A stretch of 64,000 nucleotides of DNA from Scenedesmus sp. ARA3 (Eukaryota > Chlorophyta > Chlorophyceae > Sphaeropleales > Scenedesmaceae). A program made the position numbers and the translations under genes. The notes beneath the pieces are model-generated. The model did no database searches and was not told the origin of the DNA. It was given only the letters and a program-made list of their open reading frames with translations. Positions 35,998 to 47,617 of the stretch are shown here, piece by piece (within the stretch, counting starts at the first letter, position 1; every line of letters starts with the position of its first letter). The stretch covers positions 186,426-250,425 of the forward strand of contig RWJK01001731.1 of the NCBI GenBank assembly GCA_004335835.1. Reading direction: 5' to 3'.

Positions 35998-37955
35998 TGT
36001 ACAGGAGTTGGGTCGTAATGGGCTGCTGTCGCTACTGTTGCCGCTGCTGCTGCTGCTGCTGTCCTTGGCAACGCCTGGCTGTTGCAGCGATGCCTGTGAT
36101 TTTGTTTCTACCAGCTATTTGTGACTTTGAAATGCCTTGATACGCCTGATGTGCACGGATGCAGGTATCGCGACAACACAGTAACGACGTCGAGAGCACA
36201 ATGTCAACTTGCTTGCGGCCGTTGGCAACAAACATGCACAACGCTACAGCAAATACCTTTATCTTGCCTAGCAACACCAACTTGTTTGGCGACCATGACC
36301 ATCCCATGACTGGGGGGCTGTTTCAAAGCTGGTGGCGCCATAACAACCGCCAACCGCCAGCTTTGCTGCCAGCGCTCCAGCGACAGTGTTACTGTTGGTT
36401 TATACTGTTCGTCCGAAGCAAAGGTCGATTTGACCCTCAGACGCAAATAATGATGTCCAGGCTTTAAACGCGGCATCACCAGCTGAGGGCAGCTGAAGAA
36501 TGCCAGATGCCCGCAAGCATGCTTGCAGCTCATGAAGCAGCCCAGCCATCCTGTCAACCATGTGCAAGTTGGTGTCACTGCCACAGCTACTGACGCCTAC
36601 TGGGCTGGGCTTGCAGGTCGCACAGCAGCAGCGTCTGCTGGTGCTGCCCCTCGCCGACGTGTTCGTGGGCCACGTTCATGGAGGTCACGTAGCTAGTAGC
36701 ATCTAGCTGCCAGGAGTCAGCCACTAGGTGGGGAGGAGTGTTGCACGCAACACTACTCTAGAAGCCCCATGAGCTAGTGTGCTGTCTATGTAGAACTACG
36801 TAGACGAACTTTGATCCTTCAGGCATGTTACTCTGAGTCTTAGGGTACATGTTTGTTGGTACGTAGGCAGGGCAGGCCATGTTAACGGGCCTTCGTCCCC
36901 AAGTCCAGTATTCTTACACCAGACCAGCTTGCCCAGCGCAAGACTTGTGCTTTCATACCGTACATCGTCAGCAGTATCACACACAACCCATGTAACTGGT
37001 GGTTGAGCTTGCCAGCAGTACTTGTACGGCAACTGCTATTGTCTTTCCAGCATGCCCTCACAGCAGGCTGTTTCCCAGGTGCTGCCTTTCCAGCATTTTT
37101 CCCGTCCAGCATTGCCTTCCAAGCAAAGCATGTGGCTATATGGCTACTGATTTAGAGCAACAAAAAGCTGGAGCGGGCTACTGTTTACTGACGGTTGCAA
37201 GTGCTGTTGCAGCGCAGCAGCAGACAGCTCTGAACGACAGGCTTTGAGCCTCGTGCTGCTGCCACAAAAGGCATCAACTTCATTGCTCCCTCCCAGATTG
37301 CAGATTTTGCTGCTGCTGTTGGTTGTCCTGTATCCTGCTGCTGCTGCTGGTACTTCTGCTGCACTACTTACAGCCCCGGTCCTGGCTGCCTTTGCAGCTG
37401 TGAACTGGCGCAGCTTCGGCTGCTGAACAATGGTAAAGTGGCTGAGCTCTCAATCACCTGTGTCTAGCACTTGCAGGTTGCACAACTGGTTGGCATGCCA
37501 GCATGGTATCACGCCGTGCAGTGACTGCACTGGCAAGGTGTGTATATCCGCAACCTTGGTATCAGCAGCAGGTACACAGCTACCGCATCGTTGGCAGGCG
37601 CAATCATGATCCATTTGGAGAACCTTACACTCATCATCATGATGGATATGACAAAAACTGACTGACTTTGCCAGCACAGCCTTTGCTGCATCTGTCGCGA
37701 CCCAAGATGGCGCAGCAGCTGCAGCTCAAAAAAACACGGTCAGTCGGGCAGCCATGCAGAAGCTCTGCCCCATCAACAAGGCTTCCAGCTCACTGCAAAA
37801 AGATATATGCCATCTGACAGGCACCCTACAGCTGCTGGGGGCCGAAGCATGCATGCACATGGTGCAGAAAAAAGTGTATGGGAATAAATGGCAGGTCCCG
37901 CACATGGCATGCATCACAAAATCCCGATGGTCATGACACATCATTGCGAGGGCTC
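35998..37955. other. Region upstream of MYND copy 2 with scattered coding-like segments
   Basis: About 2 kb. The first part should hold the copy 2 promoter; a CTG run lies about 40 bases before the ATG. From about 37120 the + strand has four short open segments with protein-like composition but no way to join them: near 37126-37247 (GAGYCLLTVASAVAAQQQ), 37250-37330 (KGINFIAPSQIADFAAAVG), 37477-37521 (VAQLVGMPAWYHAVQ, preceded by an acceptor-like CAG) and 37654-37936 (NTVSRAAMQKLCPINKASS). They may be remnants of a gene or transposon protein that I do not recognise. Confidence 0.35.
37625..37629 (-). terminator. Candidate TGTAA polyadenylation signal of the coiled-coil gene
   Basis: TTACA on + (TGTAA on -), about 330 bases past the stop at 37956. 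Positional evidence only. Confidence 0.3.
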
Positions 37956-39059
37956 TTACTCATCGGAGCTTGCAAGCTCGCTGCCGCCTGCTTCAGCGCT
38001 CATCTGCTCGCTGACGCAGCCCACCTCCCGCTCCAGGTCCTGCTTGGCCTTCATCATGCTGGCCATCTCCTGCCGCGCCTGCTCCAGCTGGGCGCTGATG
38101 CTGGCAATCTCCTCATCCAGCTCCAGCAGCTCCAGCTCGCCGTGCTCAAAGCCGCCGCTGCCACCGCCTGCTGCGCCAGCCAGAGCATAGGAAGGGGCGT
38201 CTGCTCCAGTGCTGTCTGCTGGTGCGTCGCCCTGTGCTGTTGTTGCTGCGGTGGCGCTGGCAGCCGCTGTGCTGTCGCTGCTGTCTGAAGCTAGTGGTGC
38301 CAGCAGCTCCAAGTGGCCGCGCATGCGCTCCAGCTCAGCATACAGCTGCAGCTTCCAGGTGTCTGCTTGAAGGTCCTCCAGCTGTACACGCAAGGTAAGA
38401 TAGGAAACAGCTGTGGGCCTGTCGAAAAAGCAAGAATGGTGGCACTGCCGCTGTACCTGCTTTGCCATGCTGCTGTGCTACAGTGCTGGTGCATGCAGGC
38501 GCGCCTGCTGGGGCAAGGAGACATGTGCTGTAGGCGCGATGCTGGAGCCACACTGGATGAAAAGTACTCCCACAGATAGATAGCTGCCTGGTGTTTTCAA
38601 CCCTGCGCACCTCCTGGGTGCAGCTCTCCTTCATCGCTTCCAGCTCTGATGTAGCCTGACTGTGACTGCTGAGCAACTCTGCTACTTGCTTCTGTGTCTT
38701 GATAACTTCTTCAACCATCTCTCCAGCTTCCAAATTCCAGTCTGCGTCATGGCAAACGCATAGAAGCACACATCATGAATCAGTAGTGGCACATACATTG
38801 TATGGTACATTTTATAAACATTTTGCCGCATGTTGGATGACAGAGGTGCCCCGTTGATGATGAAATGCTAGTGTCTCAGTGTGAGTTTGCTTGTCCTTGG
38901 TCCCTTGCAACATGCACTGTGGTGGAGGTAAGGTGGAGGGCATTATGAGCCACAACAAATCCTACAGCTGCCGTGTGGGTAGCTAATGACTAAGTGTCTC
39001 ATGGACTGAGCACAGAGTTGCTCTTGCTGCTGTTGACCAAACCCACCTTCTTCGGCCAT
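37956..39059 (-). CDS. Coiled-coil protein, 189 residues (not recognised)
   Basis: Three exons: 39059-39047, 38741-38611 and 38381-37956 (570 bases, 189 residues). The first exon codes for only MAEE plus one base. It is chosen because its GGTGGGTTT donor gives the right phase; the open frame also runs further upstream without another ATG. Heptad-like helices occupy about residues 5-75 (EEVIKTQKQVAELLSSHSQ, LEDLQADTWKLQLYAELER) and about 135-175 (LELLELDEEIASISAQLEQA, MMKAKQDLEREVG). A low-complexity Ala/Ser/Gly/Asp linker separates them, and the acidic tail ends SSDE. The two-coil layout is seen in kinetochore, centrosomal and tethering subunits, but no family signature lets me choose. It is transcribed divergently from the JmjC gene. 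Confidence 0.55.
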
Positions 39060-39639
39060 GAGGGAGCTGCTTCCCTCCTTTACAACCGGTACTGCAACAA
39101 CAGCTGCAATCAAGCTCCTTGTCTCAGTGGATGGCGAGGTTCGTCGTCTGTCGCTGATGCGTCCGAAGATTTGACCAGACAATTCAGCTCAGACACCACA
39201 CATTTGCCAGGGCTGTGTCTTTGAACTTAAATGTACGACAGTACTTTCATGTGACTGTATCCGGGTCTTGCAGAGATATGCCTTTGTATCGGCAGTTGTC
39301 ACTGTCGCTGTAGCAGGGTGCTGCAGCCGGCTTCCCACGGGTCTCATCCCTTGTTCCCTTTCGAGGCAGGAACACCTACTTTGTCGACAAACCTCTGTTC
39401 AAACTGCAGATCGATTTACTTTGTCCTCTCGCTCCTACCTTCCGTTTCATCTGCTGACACAGCAGTAGACAGCAGAACCAAGAAAGCAAAGCATCGCCCG
39501 TTCCTTCAAACCTTTCCAGGCAGTTAATCTGATGCAGTACGGGCGTACGTTTGTTCTGCTGCTAGCAGGCAGTTCGTGATACGTAAAATGCAGTAGGCAA
39601 GGCACCAGTGGCGGCGGCAGCAGCAGCACCACTGGCACC
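39060..39639. promoter_or_regulatory. Divergent promoter region, coiled-coil gene and JmjC gene
   Basis: 580 bases between opposite start codons, with lower GC than the flanks. No TATA box or recognised motif stands out. The JmjC ATG has a strong context, CACCATGG. Confidence 0.4.
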
Positions 39640-42600
39640 ATGGTGCCATCCATCCAACTTAGCTCCACTAGGCCAAGGGACATGTGGAAGCACATAGCCC
39701 AGCGGCAGCCGGTAAGTAACAGCAGCCTACAGTGCCTTCCACCCACCGACATGCTCACAACACACAACAAGCAGCATCTGTTAGCACGTCAGGCTGCGCC
39801 AGTTCATACCGTGCTTCCTGCAGGTGGTCATTCGGGGTGTCGATGGCGCATGGGAAGCGTTTACTGATGACTGGCTGGTACAGGAAGCGGTGAGTGCCTG
39901 CTGTCGGGCCATCAATCTTGTCCATCTTCAGGCACTGCAGGAGCCAGCACAAGACCTGCTGTGACCTACATGTTTGCAGGCTATGCCTTCACAGTACTGA
40001 CTGTTCTGTGGTGCATGCTGCCAGGGAAACGCCACTGTGATGGTTGAGCGCCGCAGCAGTGCCAAGGGTTCCTATGGCCAGGGCGTGAAGGCGCCTATGC
40101 AGCTGAGGCAGCTCATCCACGAGCTGCAGCAGGGCAACACAGGGCTGTACATGTCAACACAGGAGGTGCGGCCACCCCCTGGCTTGAACACAGCAGTCAG
40201 GCCTTCACCACAACGGCAGCAACAGCAGGCTTACTGCACAAAGCTGCAGGCAGTCGGCTGTCTGCATTGCAATGCTGTCTGAAGCTGCTGGCACCACGTC
40301 ACCAGCAGCTCTGGTCTGACAGGCCTTGATGTGTGCTGAGTTGTTGTTGTGACTGCTGTGCGGCTGTGCAGGTGGGCGTGGGGCGTGACGGGCACCCGCT
40401 GCTGTACGGCGCGCCGCTGGTGCAGCTGGAGGGACGCTTCCCGCTGCTGCAGCCGCTGATGGGCCACCTGGTGCCGCAGTCAGTCAACATGTGGATGGGC
40501 TGCGCTCCAGAGGGTGAGCGCAACACAGCAGCGCTGCTGCCGAAGTGGAGGCTGCTCATAAAAGTTGCTGTACAGCAGCTGTGACTGCTGATTACAATGC
40601 TTGACGCTTGTGCCGCTGATACGTGCACACAAGGGCTTGCAAACTTTGTCTTGTCAGCTGCTATCTGTGCTGTCTCTGGCGTGCTCAGTGGCGCTGCGAG
40701 TTGCCCCTGCTGATCAGCCGCGCTGCTGCTGCTGCTGCTGCTGCTGCTGCACCCCAGGCTCCTCCACCGGGCTGCACCACGACTTCCACGACAACCTGTA
40801 CGTGCTGCTGCGCGGCTGCAAACGCTTCCGGCTGTACCCGCCAGACGCAGCGCCAGACATGTACGTGCGCGGCAAGCTGCAGCGTATCTACCCCAATGGC
40901 CGCATCGTGTATGAGGGCCAGGGCGACGTGCTGCCGGACGGCTCAGGTGAGGCTGCACAGCGCTGCAGGCACGAGGAAGTTGCAAATGCAATAAAAACGC
41001 AGGGCTTCAATGTCTCTCTATTCAAGATATCCCAGTTTTCTTTCACCAGTTGCGCACCAATGCACAACCAAGGCTCCTTCCTACCTGTACGTAAGCGTGC
41101 CGTGCCGTTGCATCATTGCTGCTGCTTGCAGACAAGCATGACGTGCACCTTTGGCAAGCCCGCCACAACGCAGACGAGGCAGCAGCAGCAGCGTCAGACG
41201 ACGCCCTAGAAGCGCAGCTGGATTTGATGCTGCAGGAGGGCGCTGAGGGCTTTGAGGAAAGCTTGGAAGGCCTGGCTGATGACTACGTTGACAGCGATGA
41301 CGATGGCCCTGCTGACCTGTACAGTGATGACGATGATGACGAGGCCAGTGATGATGCTGACTGCGGTGATCAGCAGCATGCAGGCAAGCGCAAAGGCCTG
41401 GCTGGCACGCAGCAGCGGCAGCAGCAGCCTGATAAAAAGCGGCAGAAGCATGCAGAGGCAGCTCACGCAGCAGGCAGCGCAGCAGGCCCTGCCTCTGTGG
41501 AGCCTGCTCCACCCAGCTTCAGCCAAGTTGACCTGTCGCTGCCTGAGGCTGTGCTGCGGCGGCAGTTTCCCCGCTTCCCTGGCGTGGCTGCTGCTCAGGA
41601 GGTGCTGCTGCAGGTACGCACCGCGCAGGGGTGGCAGGCACAGGGCCGCAAGCGAAACAATCACCAGGGCTGTGTGTACAGTGCAGCTGTGCGCAGACTG
41701 TGCTATATGCCCTCGCCATTAGCCGGACGTGTGTTGTGGGTGCTGCAGACATAGTGTACTGCTAAGCGTGTGCTGCCTGTGCTGCTGCAGGCTGGGCAGA
41801 TGCTGTACCTGCCTGCGGGCTGGTTCCATGAGGTGACCAGCTACGGACGTGGAGGTGAGCTGGCAGCAGTAGCAGCACCACACACAGTGTTTGATGCTGC
41901 AATGCACACGGGCACAGCTGCTGCTTGGCTGCAAAGGCTTATGTTGTGTGCGCACTCTCGCAGACGCACGCTGCAGCTGTTCCGCAGAGTCCCCTCAGGC
42001 AGCTGCAGCGACCTCAAGGTGTAGTTCCACCCTGTTGTTCATGCCTCTGGCTTATCACTGGCTGCTGCTGCTGCTGCTGCTGCTGCTGTGGTGCTGGGCA
42101 TTGTTTGCAGGCCTGGATGGTGGGCACCTGGCCATCAACTACTGGTACCACCCGCCTGACAACCTAGACAGCAGCAAGGCGGGCTTCAAGCAGCCCTACA
42201 GCAGCGCCTACTACCCCAGCCTCTGGGCGCAGCGCCACCCCTGGCTGCAGCAGGCCACGCAGCGCTGGTGGCAGGACAAGCAGCAGCACATGCAGCAGCA
42301 AGGGGCGGCAGCGGATGCAGCAGGCAAGGATGATGGCGGTATGCCGCATCACCAGCTGCGAGTGAAGACGCATCCTGATGGGCAGCGGCATGTGGCGTGG
42401 CGTGAAGAGGTGCACAGCCCCAGCAACAAGTACCGCATGTCCATGACCAAGGACGGCACAGCCACAGGAGATGCCGGCAGGATGCCTGACGGCAGCCAAC
42501 CAGGCAACGGGTGAGTGCAGCAGCAACCTGTGCAGGTTGAACTGCAAGGTTTTTGCTTGCAGGCATGTGCGCAGCATGTTGGTTGGCATGTCTTGTCGCC

Positions 42601-43407
42601 TGATGGGCATGTGTGTTCGGCAGTGGAGCCCGGGGTGTGGCAAGCTGCCATGCATTGCTGGTCATGCACTGCAGCAGAGGTTGCAGATGGACAGCGTCGA
42701 TTGCCGCCCAGTCCGATATCTTGTGCGCTCCTAGGTAATGCCATTGAATGCCATGCATGGGCGATGTGCCTGTACATGTGCACATGCCGTCGTGTTCAAC
42801 AGCGCTGTCCTGCCTGGTGTCCTGTCACAGGCCGTGCTGTGGCACCATTGGCTGCTTGGAACCTGACACAGGCAGCGAGTCAGACTCTCCCTGCAGCAGC
42901 AGGGACGCATCGGCACCAGCAGCAGCAAGCGGCGCAGCAGCTTCAGGCAAGGCCGGCAAGCAGCAGCGACAGCAGCAGCAGCAGCAGCAGAAGGTCAGCA
43001 AAGCGCAGCAAGCCACGCAGCATGCAGATGAGTGCACGCTGCGGCATGCAGCTGCTGGTGCAGTTGCAAATGCACCTGCTGACACTTCAGATGATGATGA
43101 GGATGCCAAGGCTGCAAACCGAAATGCAGCCGCAGCAGCAGCAGGTGATGATGACGATGAAGGGCTCAATTCACTTAGTGAGGACGTGCGCGCAGGCATT
43201 GCAGCCATAGAGGATTACTTCAGCGACAACCCCGAGGCAGCAGACAGGCTGCTGCAGGAGTTCATGGCGCAGCGCCAGCAGCGGCTGGCAGCAGCAGCAG
43301 CAAAGAGGGGTGCGGGGCAGGTGCTGGCCTTGCCGAGGCTGTTCGGCAGGCGGCACCACCACTTTGCGACTGTGAAGCTGGTCAAGCGCAAGCCGGGGCC
43401 GCGGTGA
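39640..43407 (+). CDS. JmjC-domain Fe(II)/2-oxoglutarate oxygenase, 710 residues
   Basis: Nine exons: 39640-39711, 39824-39889, 40025-40165, 40372-40513, 40758-40946, 41132-41613, 41791-41854, 42111-42510 and 42831-43407. They are in phase and give 710 residues. The cupin-type core begins with VVIRGVDGAWEAFTDDWLV. The iron-binding HxD is in GLHHDFHDNLYVLLRGCKRF, followed by RLYPPDAAPDMY. The distal His is in MLYLPAGWFHEVTSYGRG, followed by HLAINYWYHPP. The order matches the JMJD7-like and plant jumonji-like small hydroxylases. Between the HxD and the distal His lies an insertion of about 150 residues that is very acidic (DDYVDSDDDGPADLYSDDDD) and then Gln/Lys-rich. The C-terminal 190 residues are low complexity with a basic end (LVKRKPGPR). 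It is probably a protein hydroxylase; the substrate is unknown. Confidence 0.9.
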
Positions 43408-43537
43408 TGGCTGCCTGACTGCAGGTCGACAGCATGCGTCTCACAGGACTGTGTAGCCTTTGCCGGTTGCATTGCTCAGCTGCTGTGTGTTCAATACGTA
43501 TCATGGTATACCTGTTCAGGTATTGTGCCACGCAGAA

Positions 43538-43580
43538 CAGCAACAGTGTTCTAAACTCTGTGTTTAGAACACTGTTGCTG
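43538..43580. repeat. 19-bp perfect hairpin in the JmjC 3' flank
   Basis: Arms CAGCAACAGTGTTCTAAAC (43538-43556) and its exact reverse complement (43562-43580) are separated by TCTGT. It lies 131-173 bases past the JmjC stop and before the candidate TGTAA, so it is likely within the mature mRNA. Confidence 0.95.
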
Positions 43581-43679
43581 GTGTTTGGTGTCTTGGAAAC
43601 CAGCCAAAGCCTCTAGCGTGTGAATACTGTTCATGCTGTTGCACTTCAGCTGTTGTGTGCCGCAGCACAAAAGTGTGGA

Positions 43680-43684
43680 TGTAA
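43680..43684 (+). terminator. Candidate TGTAA polyadenylation signal of the JmjC gene
   Basis: TGTAA within GTGGATGTAAGCC, 273 bases past the stop. Confidence 0.4.
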
Positions 43685-44235
43685 GCCTGGCAGGCCACAG
43701 TGCTTGCTCTGTCTGGCCTGGTGTCTGCCATGAGGTTGAGGAGTGGGAATCCACCTCTGTCACTTGCATGCAACAATACCATTTGCAACCATTCAACCCA
43801 TTTCATGTTAATCAAGCGCATGACTGCTGTGGCTTATCCCACTTCATCGCGCCCAGCGACTTGTTGATGCAGCTGGTGTGAGCGCACCGTGTTGATGGAC
43901 CGTTGGACAACCACATGAAGGCAAAAAAGGGTACAATAGCTTTGCTTGCAGATTTAGGCGTCTCAAGCGCCTGATCGCCATTACTGCCAACCAGGTTTTT
44001 TTGAGCGGTCACGGTCACGGTGATGTCAGAACGACTCAGTGCCAGATCACTTGGTCACTTATAGCAGCCAACCCCATTGTTTCCTTTAGTGTTTTCGTAG
44101 ATCGTAAGACAAACCTGCAACCGTGCACGCACACAGCACACTGCTCCCGACAAGCAGCCTGGTTCAACTCTTCTTGCGGCATCTCGTCACGCCTTCGCCG
44201 TATATACCTGTACAGGATTCGACACAGCCACACTT

Positions 44236-46697
44236 ATGCTTACCGCACGCATCAACGGCAGTGCCTGCGGGCGTGGTGCAGCAGCAAGGAAGGCAAAGGT
44301 CAGCACTGCCCGCCGCGCTGTGGTAGTGGCATTCAAGGGAGATGAGAAGAGAGACGCATCTATCGAAAAGCAAGCTCGCAAGACAGTAGACAAGGTGAGG
44401 GCTGAGCAGCACGGCAGCTGTATTGTGACCAAGTGGGTGGCCAAGACACCTCACTGTCATTTTGTGCAGCAACGGCACTTCAGGTTTACACGAACAAGCA
44501 GAGGCTGTCACAGCTGCAGGCATACCGGTCCTGGAGTCGTCCCGCTCCTTGCCCCATTATATTTTTCTAGGGAGATAATCATCTGCAATTTTACGAAATG
44601 TCAGGACAGCAAACAGAAGAAAATTCTCCAGGTGTGCCCTGCCCTTGCACCCACTCCCGACCACCATTCATGTGTCTCCTATGCAGATTCTGCAGCGCCA
44701 CAAGCACAAGCTCAGTGACGAGGTGAGAGAGGGATACATATCGAGTTGGGATGCAGAGCGCATTTTATGCTGTCTAATGGTGTAAAGTCACCAGCCAGGA
44801 GTTGCCTGCTAGTGCAGCACCTGCGTCACTGGGGTACTGCTATGTTGCTGCCTTGGTGTGACACCAGATATACAGCATTGATCCAAAATGCCAGGTGCAA
44901 TGACAAAATACAGCTGCTAATGTGGTTTCCTGTTGGTGCTTGTTCCGTTTAGGGATGCTGTGACCTCATACATGCATTGTGCTGCTGCTATTGCTACCTC
45001 GCAGATTGACGTCGATGCTGTGGCCAATGGCAGCGCCAGCAGCAGCAGCGCCACACCTGATGCACCAGTGGCTGTGCCCACCCCAACACAAGGCAAGGGC
45101 TGGCTGGGTGGCCCTGAAGCCTTTGAGGCCTCCCTGTCAGTGCCTGTGTTGAGCCGGCGGCGCGAGGTGTTTGTGGGCAGGGCTGCCATGGCTGGCTTCT
45201 ATGCCAGCTGCATGTGGGAGGTGAGCATGCTTTGGGAGGTAACCACTGCTGGCAGTGCAGCTATTCAGCTGTAACGGAGAGTTTGCAGAGTTCTTAGCAT
45301 GTAAGGCAAATGGGAATCTGTGTGTACGCGCACCACCTGCATGGCGCATGGCCGATCAAATGCAGCATCATAGCCCCTGCTTTCGAACAGATGTTGGTAG
45401 GGACCCGTCTTGGCAGGTATCAGATGGATGCTGCTGTCGTAGTTGTACAGGTGGTTTTGCAGTTCTGATATGTGCTGTAGCGGGTACTGATCAAGCGCTG
45501 TTGCTCTTGCTGCTGCTGCTGCTGTTGCTGGTGGCTGTTGTCATGTGCTGCAGTCCACGCTGATGGGCCCAGGCCCGCTGAGCCAGCTTTCCATTCTGTC
45601 AGGCCTGCCCCCTGTGGTGGTGCAGGGCGTGATTGCCGCCTTCATCCTGCATGGCGCGTGGGGCCTGCTGCCCATCACACCCACCTGGAGCTCACAGAAC
45701 CGCAACGTGAGGCACTTGTGGTGCAAAGTGCCTGCAGATTGTGCTAAAACTCAGAGAAATGGACCTGCTGTATAGGTGGTGAAAGAACAGATTGATGTAG
45801 GTCTTGATGTGTGTCCAAGTACACGCCTTGAGCTCTACATCTGTTGGTCCTGTCGTCACCAGGCACGTGCAGGACAGGCAGGCAGTGGCTGCTCTAGCAG
45901 ACTGGTAGTACCTGGATTTGGGTGCTCAACTGCTTGTCACGGAAAGGGTGAAACAGGCCTTCAGCTCTTGCCCAGCAGAGCACACTGCTCACCATCTGTA
46001 AGCGCGACTGTGGCCTGTCTATGTGGCATGTCAACCTGCTGTCGCACTGCCTGCCGTCCCTCTACAGGACATGCTGCGCCGGCCTGTCGGCCCACCCCGC
46101 AAGTTTGTCAACCCCATCAGCGACCCTAAGGGCGCATTTGGCTACAGCGAGTGGGGCTTCACCAAGGCCAATGAGCTGTTTGCGGGCCGCATCGCGATGC
46201 TGGTGAGGGCAACACTTGCGCATAAGATTATGCGCGTTGCATACACTTGCTGCTCTGCTGAAAATACGCTTGAAGTAGATGGTACATTGCTTTGCAGCAG
46301 TTTGCAGCTGAAAGGGTGTCCATTGAATTTGCTACCAGCAGCTGCTGGCATCGTGCACGAAGCGGCTTTCAGTCAAGCAGGCTATCAGTATGCTCTGCAA
46401 AAGTAAGCAGCACGAGGACCAAAATGTGTGCCGTGAGCAGGCTGCTCCCTGCACAACCTCTGACCGGTAGCGCTCATGTGTGCTGTGCAGGGCTTCCTGG
46501 GCACGTGCCTGATGGAGCCAGCGGTGAAGGGCAGGGGCGCGCTGTCGCAGATTGCGTGGTGGCTGCACCTGCCCGTGTCGCCCAGCTACTTCCAGCTGGC
46601 CAACCTGGCGATGGTGGTGACGCCGATTGTGTTTGGCGTGCTGGCCTACGTCAAGCGGCGGCCGGGGCAGCTGAGGGGCGGTGATGATGTGTACTGA
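44236..46697 (+). CDS. PsbS-like four-helix thylakoid protein (LHC superfamily), 301 residues
   Basis: Six exons: 44236-44394, 44687-44722, 45005-45220, 45554-45706, 46068-46202 and 46491-46697. They give 301 residues; exon 2 is only 36 bases. The N-terminus (MLTARINGSACGRG..RRAVVVAF) is a typical chloroplast transit peptide. The body has two LHC-type helix pairs: REVFVGRAAMAGFYASCMWE with GPGPLSQLSILSGLPP and a second helix, then ANELFAGRIAMLGFLGTCLM with GRGALSQIAWWLHLP and a fourth helix (LANLAMVVTPIVFGVLAYV). This doubled ELFxGRxAM..G..LxQL layout is that of PsbS, the pH sensor of energy-dependent quenching. The Glu that PsbS carries in each lumenal LNxETG segment is not seen here (SILSG and AWWLH). 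It may therefore be a PsbS paralogue or an LHC-like (LHL) stress protein rather than PsbS itself. Confidence 0.82.
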
Positions 46698-47617
46698 GCA
46701 GCGCTGGCAGGGAGGGGATAAGATGAACGAATTTACACCCACCGAGGCCCGAGGAGTTGCGTCATGAATGCGTATAACTCAAGGTTATTTGTCAACAGCG
46801 GGATGTGCTAGAACAGGATACTACCATGCAGATGTATGAAAGATAGAGGGGTGTGGGCAGTATGTGTGGCCAGACGTGCTACATGTGTTGGTAAGGCCAT
46901 CTGTTACCACCTGCTGCCAGCGGTGGCGACAAGGTGAAGCAGCCACCGAGAAATGTGGCAGTAGGGGTGTGAGGTCAAGAGAATGGCCGGGTCAACATTG
47001 ATAAGATATGTAATCGCTTTCATGACGGTAGCGTGGATGGCTTTGCTGATAGAAGGAAAGGAGGCTGGTTCATGCAGCCTGACGCTAGGCTGTTTCTCAT
47101 CAACATGCTGCAATGAATGCAGCAATACGCTGCTGTGCTGACATCGTCAACTGAGACTGGTAAGAATTGTGACAGTAACACCAGGCTCAACACTTGTCTA
47201 GCGTTTGGAAAGGATCCAGAGAGAGAATGTCAGATCCTGACAGGTCCTGCTGGCCAGGAGCGCGCCAGCTCGTTGCCTGGTGTGCGATCTTGGAGGCTTT
47301 GCCCCAGTCGTGCAAACAACGTAACGTGAAAAGATCATAATGTATGCTTTAGTTGAATAGCAGGGCACAACACCGTGTGTCCCAGCACCACTGACCTTCC
47401 TCTTCGCACCCAGATAACATGCGAGCCCTCGGCCCACTTGCCGACGGGCTGCTGCTATTGCTGTGCACCACGCAAAGTAGCGGTGGATCACCCAGTTGCT
47501 GTCTGTCTGTCTGATTACCGGAGTGCCATTCCAACTGTTTTGGTGCCTGTTTCCTCAGCTTACAGGATCACAAGCTGATATCTTGACACATTTGTTAGGA
47601 AACAAAAACTCGTCAAG
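46698..47617. other. Intergenic region between the PsbS-like gene and the CDPK gene
   Basis: 920 bases with no supported exon. It should hold the PsbS-like 3' untranslated region and the CDPK promoter. No motif stands out. Confidence 0.5.

Larger units (their letters stand above)
43408..44235. other. Intergenic region, JmjC 3' flank and PsbS-like promoter
   Basis: 828 bases. It holds the 19-bp hairpin at 43538-43580, a TGTAA at 43680-43684, and near 44007-44026 the short direct repeat CGGTCACGGTCACGGTGA. TATATA at 44201-44206 is only 30 bases before the ATG, too close to be a simple TATA box. Confidence 0.5.

Noticed and set aside
44201..44206. TATATA as the PsbS-like TATA box
   Set aside because: It is only 30 bases before the ATG, which would leave almost no 5' untranslated region.
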